A DNA stretch of 64,000 bases from Streptococcus oralis (GTDB lineage Bacteria; Bacillota; Bacilli; Lactobacillales; Streptococcaceae). The position numbers were made by a program, and so were the translations under genes. Below, one piece after another: positions 8,728 through 17,717 of this stretch. The notes under the pieces were generated by a model. The model had not been told where the DNA came from. It saw only the letters and a program-made list of their open reading frames with translations, and ran no database searches. The DNA lies in assembly GCF_019334565.1 (NCBI RefSeq), contig NZ_CP079724.1, forward strand, positions 1,819,001-1,883,000, written 5' to 3'. Position 1 is the first letter of the stretch. Each line of letters starts with the position of its first letter.

Positions 8728-9714
8728 TTATACAGTAGCGACTTGATCCAAGCTTTCACCGATAGCTGCTAGGCGCTCGATTACTTCTGCTTGTGTCAAT
8801 TCATTTTCTGAAACATAGCGGTTGCGTGGGTGAACACGACACTCGTGTGAGCATCCACGAAGGTACTTGTCTTCATTTTCTTCTGATGTTAGGATACGAC
8901 GGTTACAGAAGGGATTTCCACAGTTAACATAGCGTTCACATGGTGTTCCATCAAACCAGTCTTTCCCTACAATGGTAGGGTTGACATGGTTAACATCAAC
9001 TGCGATACGCTCGTCAAAGACGTACATTTTCCCATCCCAAAGTTCACCTTGGACTTCTGGGTCTTTACCGTAAGTTGCGATTCCTCCGTGCAATTGGCCG
9101 ACATCTTTATAGCCTTCACGGACCATCCAGCCTGAGAATTTCTCACAGCGAACTCCACCTGTACAGTAAACCACAACACGCTTGTCCATGAATTTTTCCT
9201 TGTTGTCACGGACCCATTGTGGCAACTCACGGAAGTTGCGGATGTCTGGACGGATAGCCCCACGGAAATGTCCTAGATCGTACTCATAATCGTTACGTGT
9301 GTCAAGAACCACTGTATCTTCGTCAAGAAGGGCTTCTTTGAACTCTTTTGGAGACAAGTAAGCACCTGTTGTTTCAAGTGGGTTGATGTCGTTGTCAAAG
9401 TCATTGTCTTCCAAACCAAGGTGGACAATTTCTTTCTTGTAGCGAACAAACATCTTCTTGAAGGCTTGTTCATTTTCTTCGTCAATCTTGAACCAGAGGT
9501 TTTCCATACCTGGGAGACTGTGAACGTAGTCCATGTATTTTTGAGTTGTTTCATAGTCACCTGAAACTGTTCCGTTGATTCCCTCGTCAGCGACTAGGAT
9601 ACGACCTTTGAGGCCGATTGATTTACAGAAAGCCAAGTGATCTGCCGCAAATTGCTCTGCATTTTCAATTGGAGTATAGAGGTAGTAAAGTAAGACACGA
9701 ATATCTTTTGCCAT
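8728..9714 (-). CDS. trhO: tRNA uridine(34) hydroxylase TrhO (rhodanese, UPF0176)
   Basis: A 328-residue protein from ATG 9714 ([17 protein letters not shown]). The order is an N-terminal acylphosphatase-like domain ([14 protein letters not shown]), a rhodanese domain with the active loop [16 protein letters not shown], and a C-terminal Cys-rich zinc-type segment ([15 protein letters not shown] ... [12 protein letters not shown]). TrhO/YceA hydroxylates U34 of certain tRNAs, forming ho5U with prephenate-independent chemistry. The length fits the Gram-positive form. The catalytic Cys and the zinc-like cysteines are all present. It is transcribed alone, with a terminator at 8698-8723. It matches SP_0095 from memory. 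Confidence 0.93.
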   Translation of the reverse strand: MAKDIRVLLYYLYTPIENAEQFAADHLAFCKSIGLKGRILVADEGINGTVSGDYETTQKYMDYVHSLPGMENLWFKIDEENEQAFKKMFVRYKKEIVHLGLEDNDFDNDINPLETTGAYLSPKEFKEALLDEDTVVLDTRNDYEYDLGHFRGAIRPDIRNFRELPQWVRDNKEKFMDKRVVVYCTGGVRCEKFSGWMVREGYKDVGQLHGGIATYGKDPEVQGELWDGKMYVFDERIAVDVNHVNPTIVGKDWFDGTPCERYVNCGNPFCNRRILTSEENEDKYLRGCSHECRVHPRNRYVSENELTQAEVIERLAAIGESLDQVATV

Positions 9715-9845
9715 AAGATTTGTTCTCTTTTCTATTCTTAAATTTTCAGAATTTTTCATTCAACTATACTAGTATACCCACTTGAGAAAACGAATGCAAT
9801 TTATTTGACCGGAAATTATATAGAGAGACCTACCACTGCACTTCA

Positions 9846-10142
9846 TCAGTAACCATAGCGAATCGCAGATAATTCTCTCAATTTTTTGATTTGCTTAGCT
9901 TGACTTTCTGACAAACCCAGCTTGTTATCAATCAACACACGTGAGATGTCAACGTTCATTTGGCTCAGAATAAATGGAGTAGAGGTTCCATCGTCCTTTA
10001 ATCGTTTTTGATAAATCACTAACTGATTTTTCAGGGGAGCAAGTTGAGGCGCAACCTTTATATCTTCCAATAGATGATCAATGATGGTCATCGCTTCACA
10101 ACGTCTTTCACTTCCTCCAGCAAACCATTTTAATGGTGTCAT
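9846..10142 (-). CDS. bacteriocin immunity protein (enterocin A-immunity type)
   Basis: A 98-residue cytoplasmic protein (MTPLKWFAGGSERR...). I prefer ATG 10142 because AGGAGGG lies eight bases upstream; the ATG at 10148 is too close to it. The sequence is predicted as an all-helical bundle, with no cleavable signal. The family protects the producer against class IIa-like bacteriocins, probably by engaging the receptor-bacteriocin complex at the inner membrane. No bacteriocin gene is visible beside it. A CPBP-family protease follows upstream on the same strand, a frequent pairing in streptococcal immunity regions. Confidence 0.8.
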   Translation of the reverse strand: MTPLKWFAGGSERRCEAMTIIDHLLEDIKVAPQLAPLKNQLVIYQKRLKDDGTSTPFILSQMNVDISRVLIDNKLGLSESQAKQIKKLRELSAIRYGY

Positions 10143-10210
10143 ACTCATTTCCCTCCTGAAATTCGCTTATAAATTGAAAAACTATAATTCCTAACTCTCC
10201 AGCCAGTATT

Positions 10211-10900
10211 TTACCCAAACACCCTATGTAAAAAAGCCAGCAAAAATGGCAAGGTCGCTACAATATTATTGATTACATGCACCGCATAGGAAGGATAAAT
10301 GCTCTTGGTATAACGGGTCAAACCAGCAAAAATGATTCCAGATGTTGCAAAGACGAAGATATCTAACAGACTAGGCAGGCTTGAAAAATGAGGGAGAGCA
10401 AATAAAATAGAAGGAAGAAGCAAATCAAGAGCAAATCTCGAATCTTTAAAAAAGGCGTGTTGCAGTAATCCTCTATAGATTAACTCTTCCATCAGTGGAA
10501 TCAGAAAGAACAGGGCTATATAGATACCTAGCTCTGCAAAGTTAGTCCCACTATAACCAATCAATACAGCCCAACCTTCAGCAGTTGACTGGACATGTTT
10601 AGCTGTCTGAACGTTAAAAGAGATCTGGAGCACTACCACTAATACTATCAAAATCGAATACCAAAGCCATTTTTCTCTTGGAATGCGAAAGAGATAACCA
10701 TGGCCTGTCTTAACCAGAATCCAAATCATGACTCCGATAAATAGCAAACTCAAGATATTTTGAATCCAGAAGAAATTGCCTATCTGGGAAGAAAATTGCC
10801 AATAGTTTTGGACAATAAGCGTCAGCTGAGAAAGACCAAATACGAAAAATAGGTAAGAGCAGACAGCGCTCATTTTGAAAAGAAGACGATATTTTTTCAT
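10211..10900 (-). CDS. CPBP family intramembrane glutamic endopeptidase
   Basis: A 229-residue protein with six to seven hydrophobic helices. The three CPBP (Abi) motifs are intact: EELIYRGLLQH (catalytic Glu pair), ILFALPHF (FxxxH) and AVHVINNIVA (HxxxN). Members of this family in streptococci and lactobacilli often act in bacteriocin self-immunity or peptide processing. Start ATG 10900 has AGGGG nearby. The immunity protein gene at 9846-10142 lies downstream on the same strand with a 68-bp gap, so the two may be co-transcribed. The substrate is not predictable. Confidence 0.88.
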   Translation of the reverse strand: MKKYRLLFKMSAVCSYLFFVFGLSQLTLIVQNYWQFSSQIGNFFWIQNILSLLFIGVMIWILVKTGHGYLFRIPREKWLWYSILIVLVVVLQISFNVQTAKHVQSTAEGWAVLIGYSGTNFAELGIYIALFFLIPLMEELIYRGLLQHAFFKDSRFALDLLLPSILFALPHFSSLPSLLDIFVFATSGIIFAGLTRYTKSIYPSYAVHVINNIVATLPFLLAFLHRVFG

Positions 10901-10975
10901 AATAAATCCCCTATAGATGTATGTGTATCACATCGCATAAACCCTCAGAACCACTCTTTTCATGTTTACATCCTA

Positions 10976-11020
10976 AAAATCACTACCTCCCCTAGAGAAC
11001 TAAGGAAGGCAGTGATCACA
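10976..11020. terminator. strong bidirectional terminator after the ngt operon
   Basis: An 11-bp stem (CACTACCTCCC with GGAAGGCAGTG, two G-T pairs) around a TAGAGAACTAA-type loop. It is flanked on both sides by an outer TCCTAAAAAT / ATTTTTAGGA repeat that supplies T-runs in both directions. Confidence 0.8.
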
Positions 11021-11060
11021 TTTTTAGGAATTAGGAATGAATACACGAAATCAATCGAGC

Positions 11061-12545
11061 TTATGATTTTTTGTTTTTCAAGAATTCGTCGTATTGTTTT
11101 TGCATTTCGTTCAATACTTTTTCGTAGGCACCTTCAGATTTCAATTTTTCCATCAATTCTGGAATAGCTTTATCTGGATCTACAGTACCAGTGTTGATAG
11201 CTGTATCGAATTGTTGCATTGTGTTAGAAATTGCTGAGATTTCAGATTTCACATTGTCAGTGTTAAAGATGAATCCAAGTGCTGGAGATTCTTTAGCTTC
11301 TGCCAATTGTTTCTTAGAATCTTCGATTTGTTGGTCTGTAACGTTTTCGTTGATGTAAAGAATCCAGTTGTTACCAGTGTTCCATCCACCCATGTGAGTA
11401 TTTCCTTTGTAGCCATCAAGGACGCGTACACGGTTTTCTTTACCTTCAATTTTTTCCCAGTTCTTGCCTTCTGGACCGTAAACAAGACCGTTCAAGAGTT
11501 CTGGGTTCGTGTTCAAGAGGTTCAACACTTCCATTGATTTTTCTTTGTTCTTAGAGTTGTTTGAGATAACAAAGTTGGCAACTTGTGTTGTTTGGTTTTT
11601 CTTAATAAAGTTAGTGATTGGTTTGATTTGGATATCTTTGTTCGCAACACGTGAAAGCAAGCTGTTACCGTAGTCAGCTGGTCCTACTGTTTCTTCACGA
11701 ACGAACCAAGTATCTTGTTGAAGGTCAAATGAAGTGTCGCTTGTTGCTACGTCTTTTGGAATGTATCCTTCTTCATAGAATTTGTGAAGAGTCTTCAAGT
11801 GTTCTTTGAAACGAGGTACTTCGTAACGGTTTACGATCTTAGTAGTGTCTCCTTCAAGGTCAATAACAAATGGAAGTCCATTTGGTACTGGGTAGTCAAA
11901 GTTATCAGATGGGATAAAGTTCTTCGTAACCGCAAATGGTACTACGTCTGGAGCTTTTTCTTTGATTTGTTTCAAGACTGGTTCAAGAGTTTCGTATGAA
12001 GTGACACCTGAAATATCGATACCGTATTTAGCAAGAAGTGTTCCGTTGAAGGCAAAGTTTTGAGATGATGCAACGTTAGCTGCAACTGGTACTGCATAGA
12101 TCTTACCGTTTACAGTGTTCCCTTTGATGTAAGCTGGATCAAGTGCTTTGTAAAGCTCTGCTCCTTCTTTTTTATACAATTCTGTCAAGTCAGCATAAGC
12201 ACCTTTTTGAGCATTTACGACATAGTTAGATGCAAATGCGATATCATAGTTTTCACCAGATGATGTGATAACAGACATTTTCTTATCATAGTCACCCCAT
12301 CCAAGGTATTGGATATCCAATTTAGCACCGACTTTTTCTTCGATGATTTTGTTTGCATTTTCTAGCAATTCATCCAAGTTGTCTGGTTTGTCACCGATTT
12401 GGTACATTTTGATTACAGGTTTTTCACCTGAAGTAGTATCTGCAGCTTTTTTGTTGTTACCTGTAAGGTTTCCACAAGCAGCAAGACCAGCAGCCAAAGC
12501 GACTACGCTAGCAGATGCAAAAGCATATTTTTTCCAGTTTTTCAT
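11061..12545 (-). CDS. ngtS: N-glycan ABC transporter substrate-binding lipoprotein (NgtS-like)
   Basis: A 494-residue lipoprotein starting MKNWKKYAFASASVVALAAG with the lipobox LAAC (Cys24). ATG 12545 follows AAAGGAG. It belongs to the large family-1 extracellular solute-binding proteins of the LipO/YtcQ type that pair with LplB/YtcP permeases. Pneumococcal NgtS (SP_0092) binds host N-glycan fragments; the assignment here rests on overall resemblance and on the neighbouring GH38, GH125, GH92, GH29 and GH20 genes. No ATPase gene is present, so a shared ATPase (MsmK in streptococci) would be needed. It is last in the operon and preceded by a stem-loop (12598-12621) that may raise its expression over the permeases. 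Confidence 0.85.
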   Translation of the reverse strand: MKNWKKYAFASASVVALAAGLAACGNLTGNNKKAADTTSGEKPVIKMYQIGDKPDNLDELLENANKIIEEKVGAKLDIQYLGWGDYDKKMSVITSSGENYDIAFASNYVVNAQKGAYADLTELYKKEGAELYKALDPAYIKGNTVNGKIYAVPVAANVASSQNFAFNGTLLAKYGIDISGVTSYETLEPVLKQIKEKAPDVVPFAVTKNFIPSDNFDYPVPNGLPFVIDLEGDTTKIVNRYEVPRFKEHLKTLHKFYEEGYIPKDVATSDTSFDLQQDTWFVREETVGPADYGNSLLSRVANKDIQIKPITNFIKKNQTTQVANFVISNNSKNKEKSMEVLNLLNTNPELLNGLVYGPEGKNWEKIEGKENRVRVLDGYKGNTHMGGWNTGNNWILYINENVTDQQIEDSKKQLAEAKESPALGFIFNTDNVKSEISAISNTMQQFDTAINTGTVDPDKAIPELMEKLKSEGAYEKVLNEMQKQYDEFLKNKKS

Positions 12546-12597
12546 GATAAAAACTCCTTTTTTTATTTTTAAACTTATAAACGATTTAATGATTTTT

Positions 12598-12621
12598 AAC
12601 TTCAATCGCTATGATGAAGTT
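12598..12621 (-). promoter_or_regulatory. intercistronic stem-loop ahead of ngtS
   Basis: A seven-base perfect stem AACTTCA / TGAAGTT with a ten-base loop and no T-run. Its position between a permease and a binding-protein gene is typical of mRNA-stabilising hairpins. Function is inferred. Confidence 0.45.
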
Positions 12622-12653
12622 AGGAAGGGAGAAACGATGTTTCTCAGCAAGTG

Positions 12654-13577
12654 CTATTCTTTCACACCACCGATCGTCAACCCTTTAACAAAATAACGTT
12701 GGAAGAATGGATACAGAATCGCGATTGGAAGGGTTGCAACCACAACCATGGCCATACGACCTGTTTCTTTTGGAAGAGCGACTCCCAGTTGACCAGATAG
12801 GCCGACTGCTTTTGCAATGTAGTCCATATTTTGCTGGATTTGCATAAGCAAATATTGCAATGGATACAAGTTATCACTCTTGATATAAAGAAGGGCGTTG
12901 AACCAGTCGTTCCAGAAACCAAGAGCTGTCAAAAGCGTGATGGTTGCGATACCTGGAAGTGACAATGGCAAACAAATCTGGAAGAAGATCCGAGCTTCAC
13001 TGGCACCATCGATACGAGCAGATTCGAGAATGGCTTCTGGAATAGTCTTCTTGAAGAAGGAACGCATCAAGATGATGTTGAATGGTGAGAGAAGCATTGG
13101 AACAATCAAGGCCCAAACGGTATCACCAAGTTGAAGCAGGCGAGTGACCACGATATAGCCTGGTACCAAACCAGCATTGAACAACATACTAAGAAGAGCG
13201 AAAATCGTAAAGAATCTGCGGTACTTAAAGGTTGTACGTGAGATGGCGTAGGCATAAGTAGTTGTGATGAAGACGTTGGTCACTGTTCCGACTACAGTTA
13301 CAAAAACTGAGATAAAGAGCGCTTGGAGAATCTTATCTTTAAACTGAGCTAGGAACTGGAATCCATCTACACCAAACTTCGAAGGGAAAAAGCTATATCC
13401 ATACTGGAGGATGCTCTTTTCGTCTGTCACCGAAATGATAATAACGAAGATAAAGGGCAAGATACAAGAAAGAGCGATCAAACCAGAGATGATACTAAAG
13501 AAGATATCTGCTTTCTTACTGAAGGAGTGAATGCCGACATTATCGATTTTTTCTTTTTTAATTTTCTTTTCTGCCAT
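12654..13577 (-). CDS. ABC transporter permease, YtcP/CUT1 type (N-glycan importer)
   Basis: A 307-residue protein from ATG 13577 (MAEKKIKKEKIDNVGIHSFS) with GGAGGAG upstream. It has six hydrophobic helices and the EAA loop SARIDGASEARIFFQICLP..LPG, which contacts the ATPase. It pairs with the permease immediately upstream (13-bp gap) and with the lipoprotein downstream. From the neighbourhood it is one half of the NgtP1/NgtP2 channel for host N-glycans; I do not assign which number. Confidence 0.88.
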   Translation of the reverse strand: MAEKKIKKEKIDNVGIHSFSKKADIFFSIISGLIALSCILPFIFVIIISVTDEKSILQYGYSFFPSKFGVDGFQFLAQFKDKILQALFISVFVTVVGTVTNVFITTTYAYAISRTTFKYRRFFTIFALLSMLFNAGLVPGYIVVTRLLQLGDTVWALIVPMLLSPFNIILMRSFFKKTIPEAILESARIDGASEARIFFQICLPLSLPGIATITLLTALGFWNDWFNALLYIKSDNLYPLQYLLMQIQQNMDYIAKAVGLSGQLGVALPKETGRMAMVVVATLPIAILYPFFQRYFVKGLTIGGVKE

Positions 13578-13590
13578 ATTCTCCTCCTTT

Positions 13591-14520
13591 CTAGAACAAA
13601 GCTGAGTTTGGATCAACTCGTCTTGCAAGCAAGTTTGATAGGATAACCAGAATCAAACCGACAACGGATTGGTAAAGACCGGCTGCTGAAGCCATACCGA
13701 TATCTGCTGTCTGAGTCAAACCATTAAAGACATATACATCCAAAACGTTGGTTACATTGTAAAGCTGACCAGCATTATGTGGGATTTGATAGAAGAGACC
13801 AAAGTCTGCACGGAAGATATTTCCGACTGCAAGGATGGTCAAAACTGTTACAAGTGGAGTCAACTGAGGAATGGTTACGTTGCGAATACGTTGCCACTTG
13901 CTCGCCCCGTCCACTGTTGCTGCCTCGTAGTAGGTTGGATCAATTCCCATGATCGTCGCATAGTACATGACACTGCTATATCCAAAGCCTTTCCAAATAC
14001 CTAGGAAAAGGAGAAGGTATGGCCAAATGCCTAAGTCAGCGTAGAAGTTGACTTCCTTCATGCCAATGGATGTTAGGAAATGGTTGAAGACCCCTTTGTC
14101 AATGTTTAGGAAGGCATCTGTAAAGAAACTGATGATAACCCATGACAGGAAGTAAGGGAACAACATAGACGTTTGGAAAATCTTAACCATTCTCTTAGAG
14201 CGAAGCTCGCTGAGGATAATGGCAATCCCTACTGATACAATCAAACCGATAAAGATAAAGCCGAGATTGTAGAGAACGGTATTTCGAGTGATGATAAAGG
14301 CATCTTTTGAACTAAACAAGAATCTGAAATTATCTAACCCGACCCATTTACTATTCACAATACTATCTATGAAACCATTACTGGTCATATGGTAGTCTTT
14401 AAAGGCGACCACATTCCCAAATACTGGAATGTAAAAGAATAGAATCAACCAGAGTGCCCCTGGTAAAACCATCAAGAGAAAGATCCAGTTATCTCTCAAG
14501 GTCTTTGAAAACTTTTTCAT
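13591..14520 (-). CDS. ABC transporter permease, LplB/CUT1 type (N-glycan importer)
   Basis: A 309-residue protein with six predicted helices starting MKKFSKTLRDNWIFLLMVLP and an EAA loop at EAATVDGASKWQRIRNVTIP.LTP. ATG 14520 follows AAAGGGAGG. It is the first gene of the three-gene importer operon, with a promoter and a catabolite-repression site just upstream (14571-14619). It corresponds to SP_0090. As in TIGR4 the ATP-binding subunit is missing locally and is expected to be supplied from elsewhere. Confidence 0.88.
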   Translation of the reverse strand: MKKFSKTLRDNWIFLLMVLPGALWLILFFYIPVFGNVVAFKDYHMTSNGFIDSIVNSKWVGLDNFRFLFSSKDAFIITRNTVLYNLGFIFIGLIVSVGIAIILSELRSKRMVKIFQTSMLFPYFLSWVIISFFTDAFLNIDKGVFNHFLTSIGMKEVNFYADLGIWPYLLLFLGIWKGFGYSSVMYYATIMGIDPTYYEAATVDGASKWQRIRNVTIPQLTPLVTVLTILAVGNIFRADFGLFYQIPHNAGQLYNVTNVLDVYVFNGLTQTADIGMASAAGLYQSVVGLILVILSNLLARRVDPNSALF

Positions 14521-14570
14521 AATTTCCTCCCTTTTTATTCCTAAAAACTGATTTCATCGAATTTTTAGGT

Positions 14571-14619
14571 TTGATAACGATTACATTATTAGTATACTCC
14601 TAATTGATGGTTAGGTTAA
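14571..14619 (-). promoter_or_regulatory. promoter and cre site of the N-glycan importer operon
   Basis: On the minus strand TATACT (complement 14591-14596) forms a -10 box with a weak TTAACC 17 bp upstream (14614-14619). ATGTAATCGTTATCAA (complement 14571-14586) directly downstream matches the CcpA cre consensus WTGNAARCGNWWWCAW at 15 of 16 positions. A roadblock or promoter-clearance type of carbon catabolite repression is therefore likely. Confidence 0.65.
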
Positions 14620-14633
14620 ACTACTAATTATAG

Positions 14634-14672
14634 AAAAAACTCCACAAATTATTTTTTGTGGAGAAGTTTTTT
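14634..14672. terminator. bidirectional terminator between GH20 and the importer operon
   Basis: CTCCACAAA / TTTGTGGAG stem with T-runs on both sides. It separates the glycosidase transcripts from the transporter promoter. The rest of 14521-14877 holds the promoter region and a BOX element but no gene. Confidence 0.75.
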
Positions 14673-14728
14673 ATAAGAAATAGGTTTCACGAGAAACACT
14701 CTGAACAAGGGACACGGTTCTTGTTTTT

Positions 14729-14879
14729 ATACTCAATGAAAATCAAAGAGCAAACTAGGAAGCTAGCCACAGGCTGCTCAAAGCACTGCTTTGAGGTTGC
14801 AGATAAAACTGACGAAGTCAGTAACATCTATACGGCAAGGCGAAGCTGACGTGGTTTGAAGAGATTTTCGAAGAGTATT
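14729..14879 (-). repeat. BOX element (A-B-C), minus orientation
   Basis: The right part (about 14818-14879) is boxA, recognisable by ACGGCAAGGCGAAGCTGACG and the terminal TTTTCGAAGAGTAT. The middle (about 14772-14817) is one boxB unit with its AAAGCACTGCTTTGAGG hairpin and GACGAAGTCAGT. The left part (AAATCAAAGAGCAAACTAGG) is boxC. BOX elements are non-autonomous repeats of pneumococcus and relatives. The element abuts, and its end coincides with, the TAA stop codon of the GH20 gene. A TTA triplet flanks it on each side. Confidence 0.9.
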
Positions 14880-16758
14880 AAGTCGTATAAATCGTCGATG
14901 CGGTCGCAATAGTGTGCCATTGGTTGGCTGTTGTGGCTGCAAAGTCCTTGTCTGCGTAGAAGTCAGTAAATGGTAGGATTTCAACTTCTAGCTCGTCGAT
15001 GCGGTCAATCTGATCAGACAGATAAGTCTCTATACGGCTTTCTGCTCGTTTGATACGCTGCAAGAGTCCGCCCATACGGATATCGACTGTATCCAAGCCA
15101 AAGACCTTATTTTCTTTCAGCCATTGGTGGCTAAAGAGTTTGTGGAAGGTTTCAATCTCGCTTCTGAGTTTTGGTAATTCTTGTCTAGTAATTTCTTCCA
15201 GACTTTCTTTATCGTTTACTTGGTAGGCCTGACGGATACGTCGTCCCACATCCACTTTACTGCTTAAAATCTGGTTCAATTGAGCCTGAGTTTCAAAGAG
15301 ATAAGAGTAGGCACCAGCTTTTTCTTTGATAGCAGCAAGCGTTTCAGCGGCCTGAGCGAAGTGCGGTTTGTCCTGTTCAGGTGTCATGTGTCTGTCAAGA
15401 ATCGGGCAAAGAACATCCTGATAAAAGACATAGCGGTTGGGATTGATACCACTGAGATTGCCTGGTAGATCTGGCAAGAGGTTGGCTAGGTCAATCTGCA
15501 TGAAATCCTCAACTGATAGACCTGTATTGGTCTTGAAGTGTGCAGACAAACGGTCTAGGTCATTGCGGTAGCTGAGTTCTGCCCAGATTTGCAGACTTGG
15601 TAGAATAGAGAATTGGGCAGTTTCCCCACCATTGTCCCCCCAACCCGTCACGATGACTTCTTTGATCTGATTAGCACGACAGGCTTTATTGGCCTCCATA
15701 GCAATAAGACGGCTGAAATGGTTGTTGGGTGTGAAACCGATCCACTTCCAAGCACCACCTGCAAAGGCAATATCTTGGCTAATCTTGTGATGGTTGCGGA
15801 AATTGCGATTGTATTTTTCCTCGCTATCCTGATAATAATCCCAGTAAACCAAGGTTACACGGTCTTTGAGACGATCTAGGTAGACACGAGTTTCCTCTGG
15901 AATCTCCACATCGCGGTCGTACTGACCATCTGCTGACATGAGTTTAAAGAACATATCACTCCACATCTGACAATGGAAACCATACTTGTCTGCAATATCC
16001 AGCACGCGCTCCAAGTGTTGACACATGAGAAGACTACGGTCCACAACGCCGTTCAAGATGAGGTAGCGTCCCAAGCCAACCAAGTGGGCCTCGTCCATCC
16101 CGATATTGACCTTGCGAGTCTGCAGTTTAGATAGAGTGGCAAACATGCCATCAATCAAATCATAAACCTTTTCTTCGCCAATAAGGAGAATGTCCTCCAC
16201 ATCACGGAGTTCCTGCACTTCTTTGACACCCCATTTGACGAAGGCCGATAAGTGGGCTAATGTCTGGATACAGGGCACAAAGGTCATGTCAAACTGCTGG
16301 ACATAGGCTTCGATTTCCTGCAACTCCTCTGCTGAGTAGGCGCCACGGAAGTAACCAAAGTAAGGTTGTCCATCAATCTGATAGGTGTCTTCCATGTAGA
16401 GCTCGAAGGTCGAGTAGCCCATGAGAGCCAAGACCTCAATCATCTGCTTGGCAGATGCGACATTGATCACGGCATTGCGAGAACAGTCTGCCATATAGGC
16501 CAACTCTTCATAAGCCGCCTGCTCCTCAATCGCTACTTTATCACCTTCTACTAGAGCTGTTGCCAACAAGGACAAGGCGCGGTAGAGTTGATGAGGTTTG
16601 CGATAGGTTAGTTGATAGTGTCCACCTTGACCTATAATCGAGATAGACGTTTGGTCAGACTGAGCGACTGCAACTTCCACATCTGGTAAAGAGATACGCT
16701 TTGTCAGCAAGTCGATTGCCTGAGTTTGTTTGGGACTAAGTCCTGTAAATCTTACCAT
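14878..16758 (-). CDS. intracellular GH20 exo-beta-N-acetylhexosaminidase (GH20C/GcnA-like)
   Basis: A 626-residue enzyme without signal peptide. An N-terminal domain precedes a GH20 barrel in which [16 protein letters not shown] carries the Asp-Glu catalytic pair (substrate-assisted retaining mechanism). A C-terminal region from about residue 430 is predicted to be helical. The family releases terminal GlcNAc or GalNAc, and here would act on imported N-glycan fragments. ATG 16758 overlaps the ROK gene stop by 7 bp, so both come from one mRNA. The TAA stop coincides with the end of a BOX element. The length is about that of pneumococcal SP_2141. Confidence 0.92.
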   Translation of the reverse strand: MVRFTGLSPKQTQAIDLLTKRISLPDVEVAVAQSDQTSISIIGQGGHYQLTYRKPHQLYRALSLLATALVEGDKVAIEEQAAYEELAYMADCSRNAVINVASAKQMIEVLALMGYSTFELYMEDTYQIDGQPYFGYFRGAYSAEELQEIEAYVQQFDMTFVPCIQTLAHLSAFVKWGVKEVQELRDVEDILLIGEEKVYDLIDGMFATLSKLQTRKVNIGMDEAHLVGLGRYLILNGVVDRSLLMCQHLERVLDIADKYGFHCQMWSDMFFKLMSADGQYDRDVEIPEETRVYLDRLKDRVTLVYWDYYQDSEEKYNRNFRNHHKISQDIAFAGGAWKWIGFTPNNHFSRLIAMEANKACRANQIKEVIVTGWGDNGGETAQFSILPSLQIWAELSYRNDLDRLSAHFKTNTGLSVEDFMQIDLANLLPDLPGNLSGINPNRYVFYQDVLCPILDRHMTPEQDKPHFAQAAETLAAIKEKAGAYSYLFETQAQLNQILSSKVDVGRRIRQAYQVNDKESLEEITRQELPKLRSEIETFHKLFSHQWLKENKVFGLDTVDIRMGGLLQRIKRAESRIETYLSDQIDRIDELEVEILPFTDFYADKDFAATTANQWHTIATASTIYTT

Positions 16759-17621
16759 TGGTTTTCCTCCTGTAACCAGTTGACAAGGGCACCGTAGAGA
16801 TTGGCATCTGCATGATAGGTGCAGGCTTGGATGACAGGTGCGACCGTGTATTCTTCGTAGGTTTCGACAAAAGCATCGACAGCTTTTTTGACGCCTTGGA
16901 TAAAATCTGGATTTTGACTAATAGATCCTCCCAGACTAATGACATCTGGATCGATCAGATACTGGATATTGAGCAAGCCTTGAGCCAGATTACGGTTCAT
17001 GCGCTCAATGGCTTCTTGGCAAAGGGCATTGCCTGCTGCAGCTTCTTGGTAAATCTTGCGACCGTCCCAGTCAGTCTGACCAGATTTTTCAATTACGTAG
17101 CGAACCATGTTTCCTGTAGAGGCTAGTAGCGACCAGTTGTTGAGTTTTTCAGCTGGTTCAATGGTTGTCATATAGCCAAACTCACCACCTAAGCCGTGGC
17201 GACCACGGTGAAGCTTGCCATGGATAATCATAGCTCCGCCAATTCCTGTCCCAATTACGACACAGGCTGCGTTTTCAATCTCTGGATGAGCCAGCAGTTC
17301 ACTAAGTCCAACACAGTTGGCATCATTTTCTAGATGGACAGGGAGTTGATGATGAGCAAGGGCCTCATACCAAGAAAAGCCATGGATGTAAGGGACGGCA
17401 CTGATTCCCTCAATCACACCTGTTTCTTGATTGACCGCGCCTGGAACACTCATAGCAATGCCCTTATAATCTTGCTCTGACAGCCGTTGGTCTAGCCAAG
17501 CCAGTAAATCCTCCAAATTTTCTGGCGTCGGCGTACTTGTCTTATCTAGTATGTTTCCATCAGGAGTCAGACTGGCAAACTTAATCCCAGTCCCTCCGAT
17601 ATCAATCGTTGCAATGGTCAT
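16752..17621 (-). CDS. ROK family sugar kinase
   Basis: A 289-residue protein. [20 protein letters not shown] is the ATP-phosphate loop of the ROK/hexokinase fold, [13 protein letters not shown] carries the catalytic Asp, and [12 protein letters not shown] is the second phosphate loop. The canonical Cys-rich zinc motif of many ROK proteins is absent; [12 protein letters not shown] stands at that place. No DNA-binding domain is present, so it is a kinase and not a ROK repressor. Being coupled to GH20 and downstream of mannosidases, it probably phosphorylates a released monosaccharide (glucose, mannose or an amino sugar); specificity is open. It matches SP_2142 from memory. Confidence 0.88.
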   Translation of the reverse strand: MTIATIDIGGTGIKFASLTPDGNILDKTSTPTPENLEDLLAWLDQRLSEQDYKGIAMSVPGAVNQETGVIEGISAVPYIHGFSWYEALAHHQLPVHLENDANCVGLSELLAHPEIENAACVVIGTGIGGAMIIHGKLHRGRHGLGGEFGYMTTIEPAEKLNNWSLLASTGNMVRYVIEKSGQTDWDGRKIYQEAAAGNALCQEAIERMNRNLAQGLLNIQYLIDPDVISLGGSISQNPDFIQGVKKAVDAFVETYEEYTVAPVIQACTYHADANLYGALVNWLQEENQW

Positions 17622-17630
17622 ATTTTCACC

Positions 17631-17680
17631 AAAAAAGGGGCGAATCAGTAGTTAATCCTTACCCTTTCGCCCCTCCTTTC
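17631..17680 (-). terminator. intrinsic terminator between GH38 and the ROK gene
   Basis: A perfect nine-base stem AGGGGCGAA / TTCGCCCCT (17636-17644 and 17666-17674) with a 21-base loop, followed by TTTTTT on the minus strand. It ends about ten bases before the ROK start codon, so it can control read-through into ROK-GH20. Confidence 0.8.
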
Positions 17681-17717
17681 TATCTCATAGTATTAGTTAT
17701 AGAACACTTTAAAAGTC

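Noticed and set aside
8607..8759. N-terminal extension of the DUF4299-like protein
   Set aside because: It overlaps the 3' end of trhO and its terminator; a good ribosome site marks ATG 8606.
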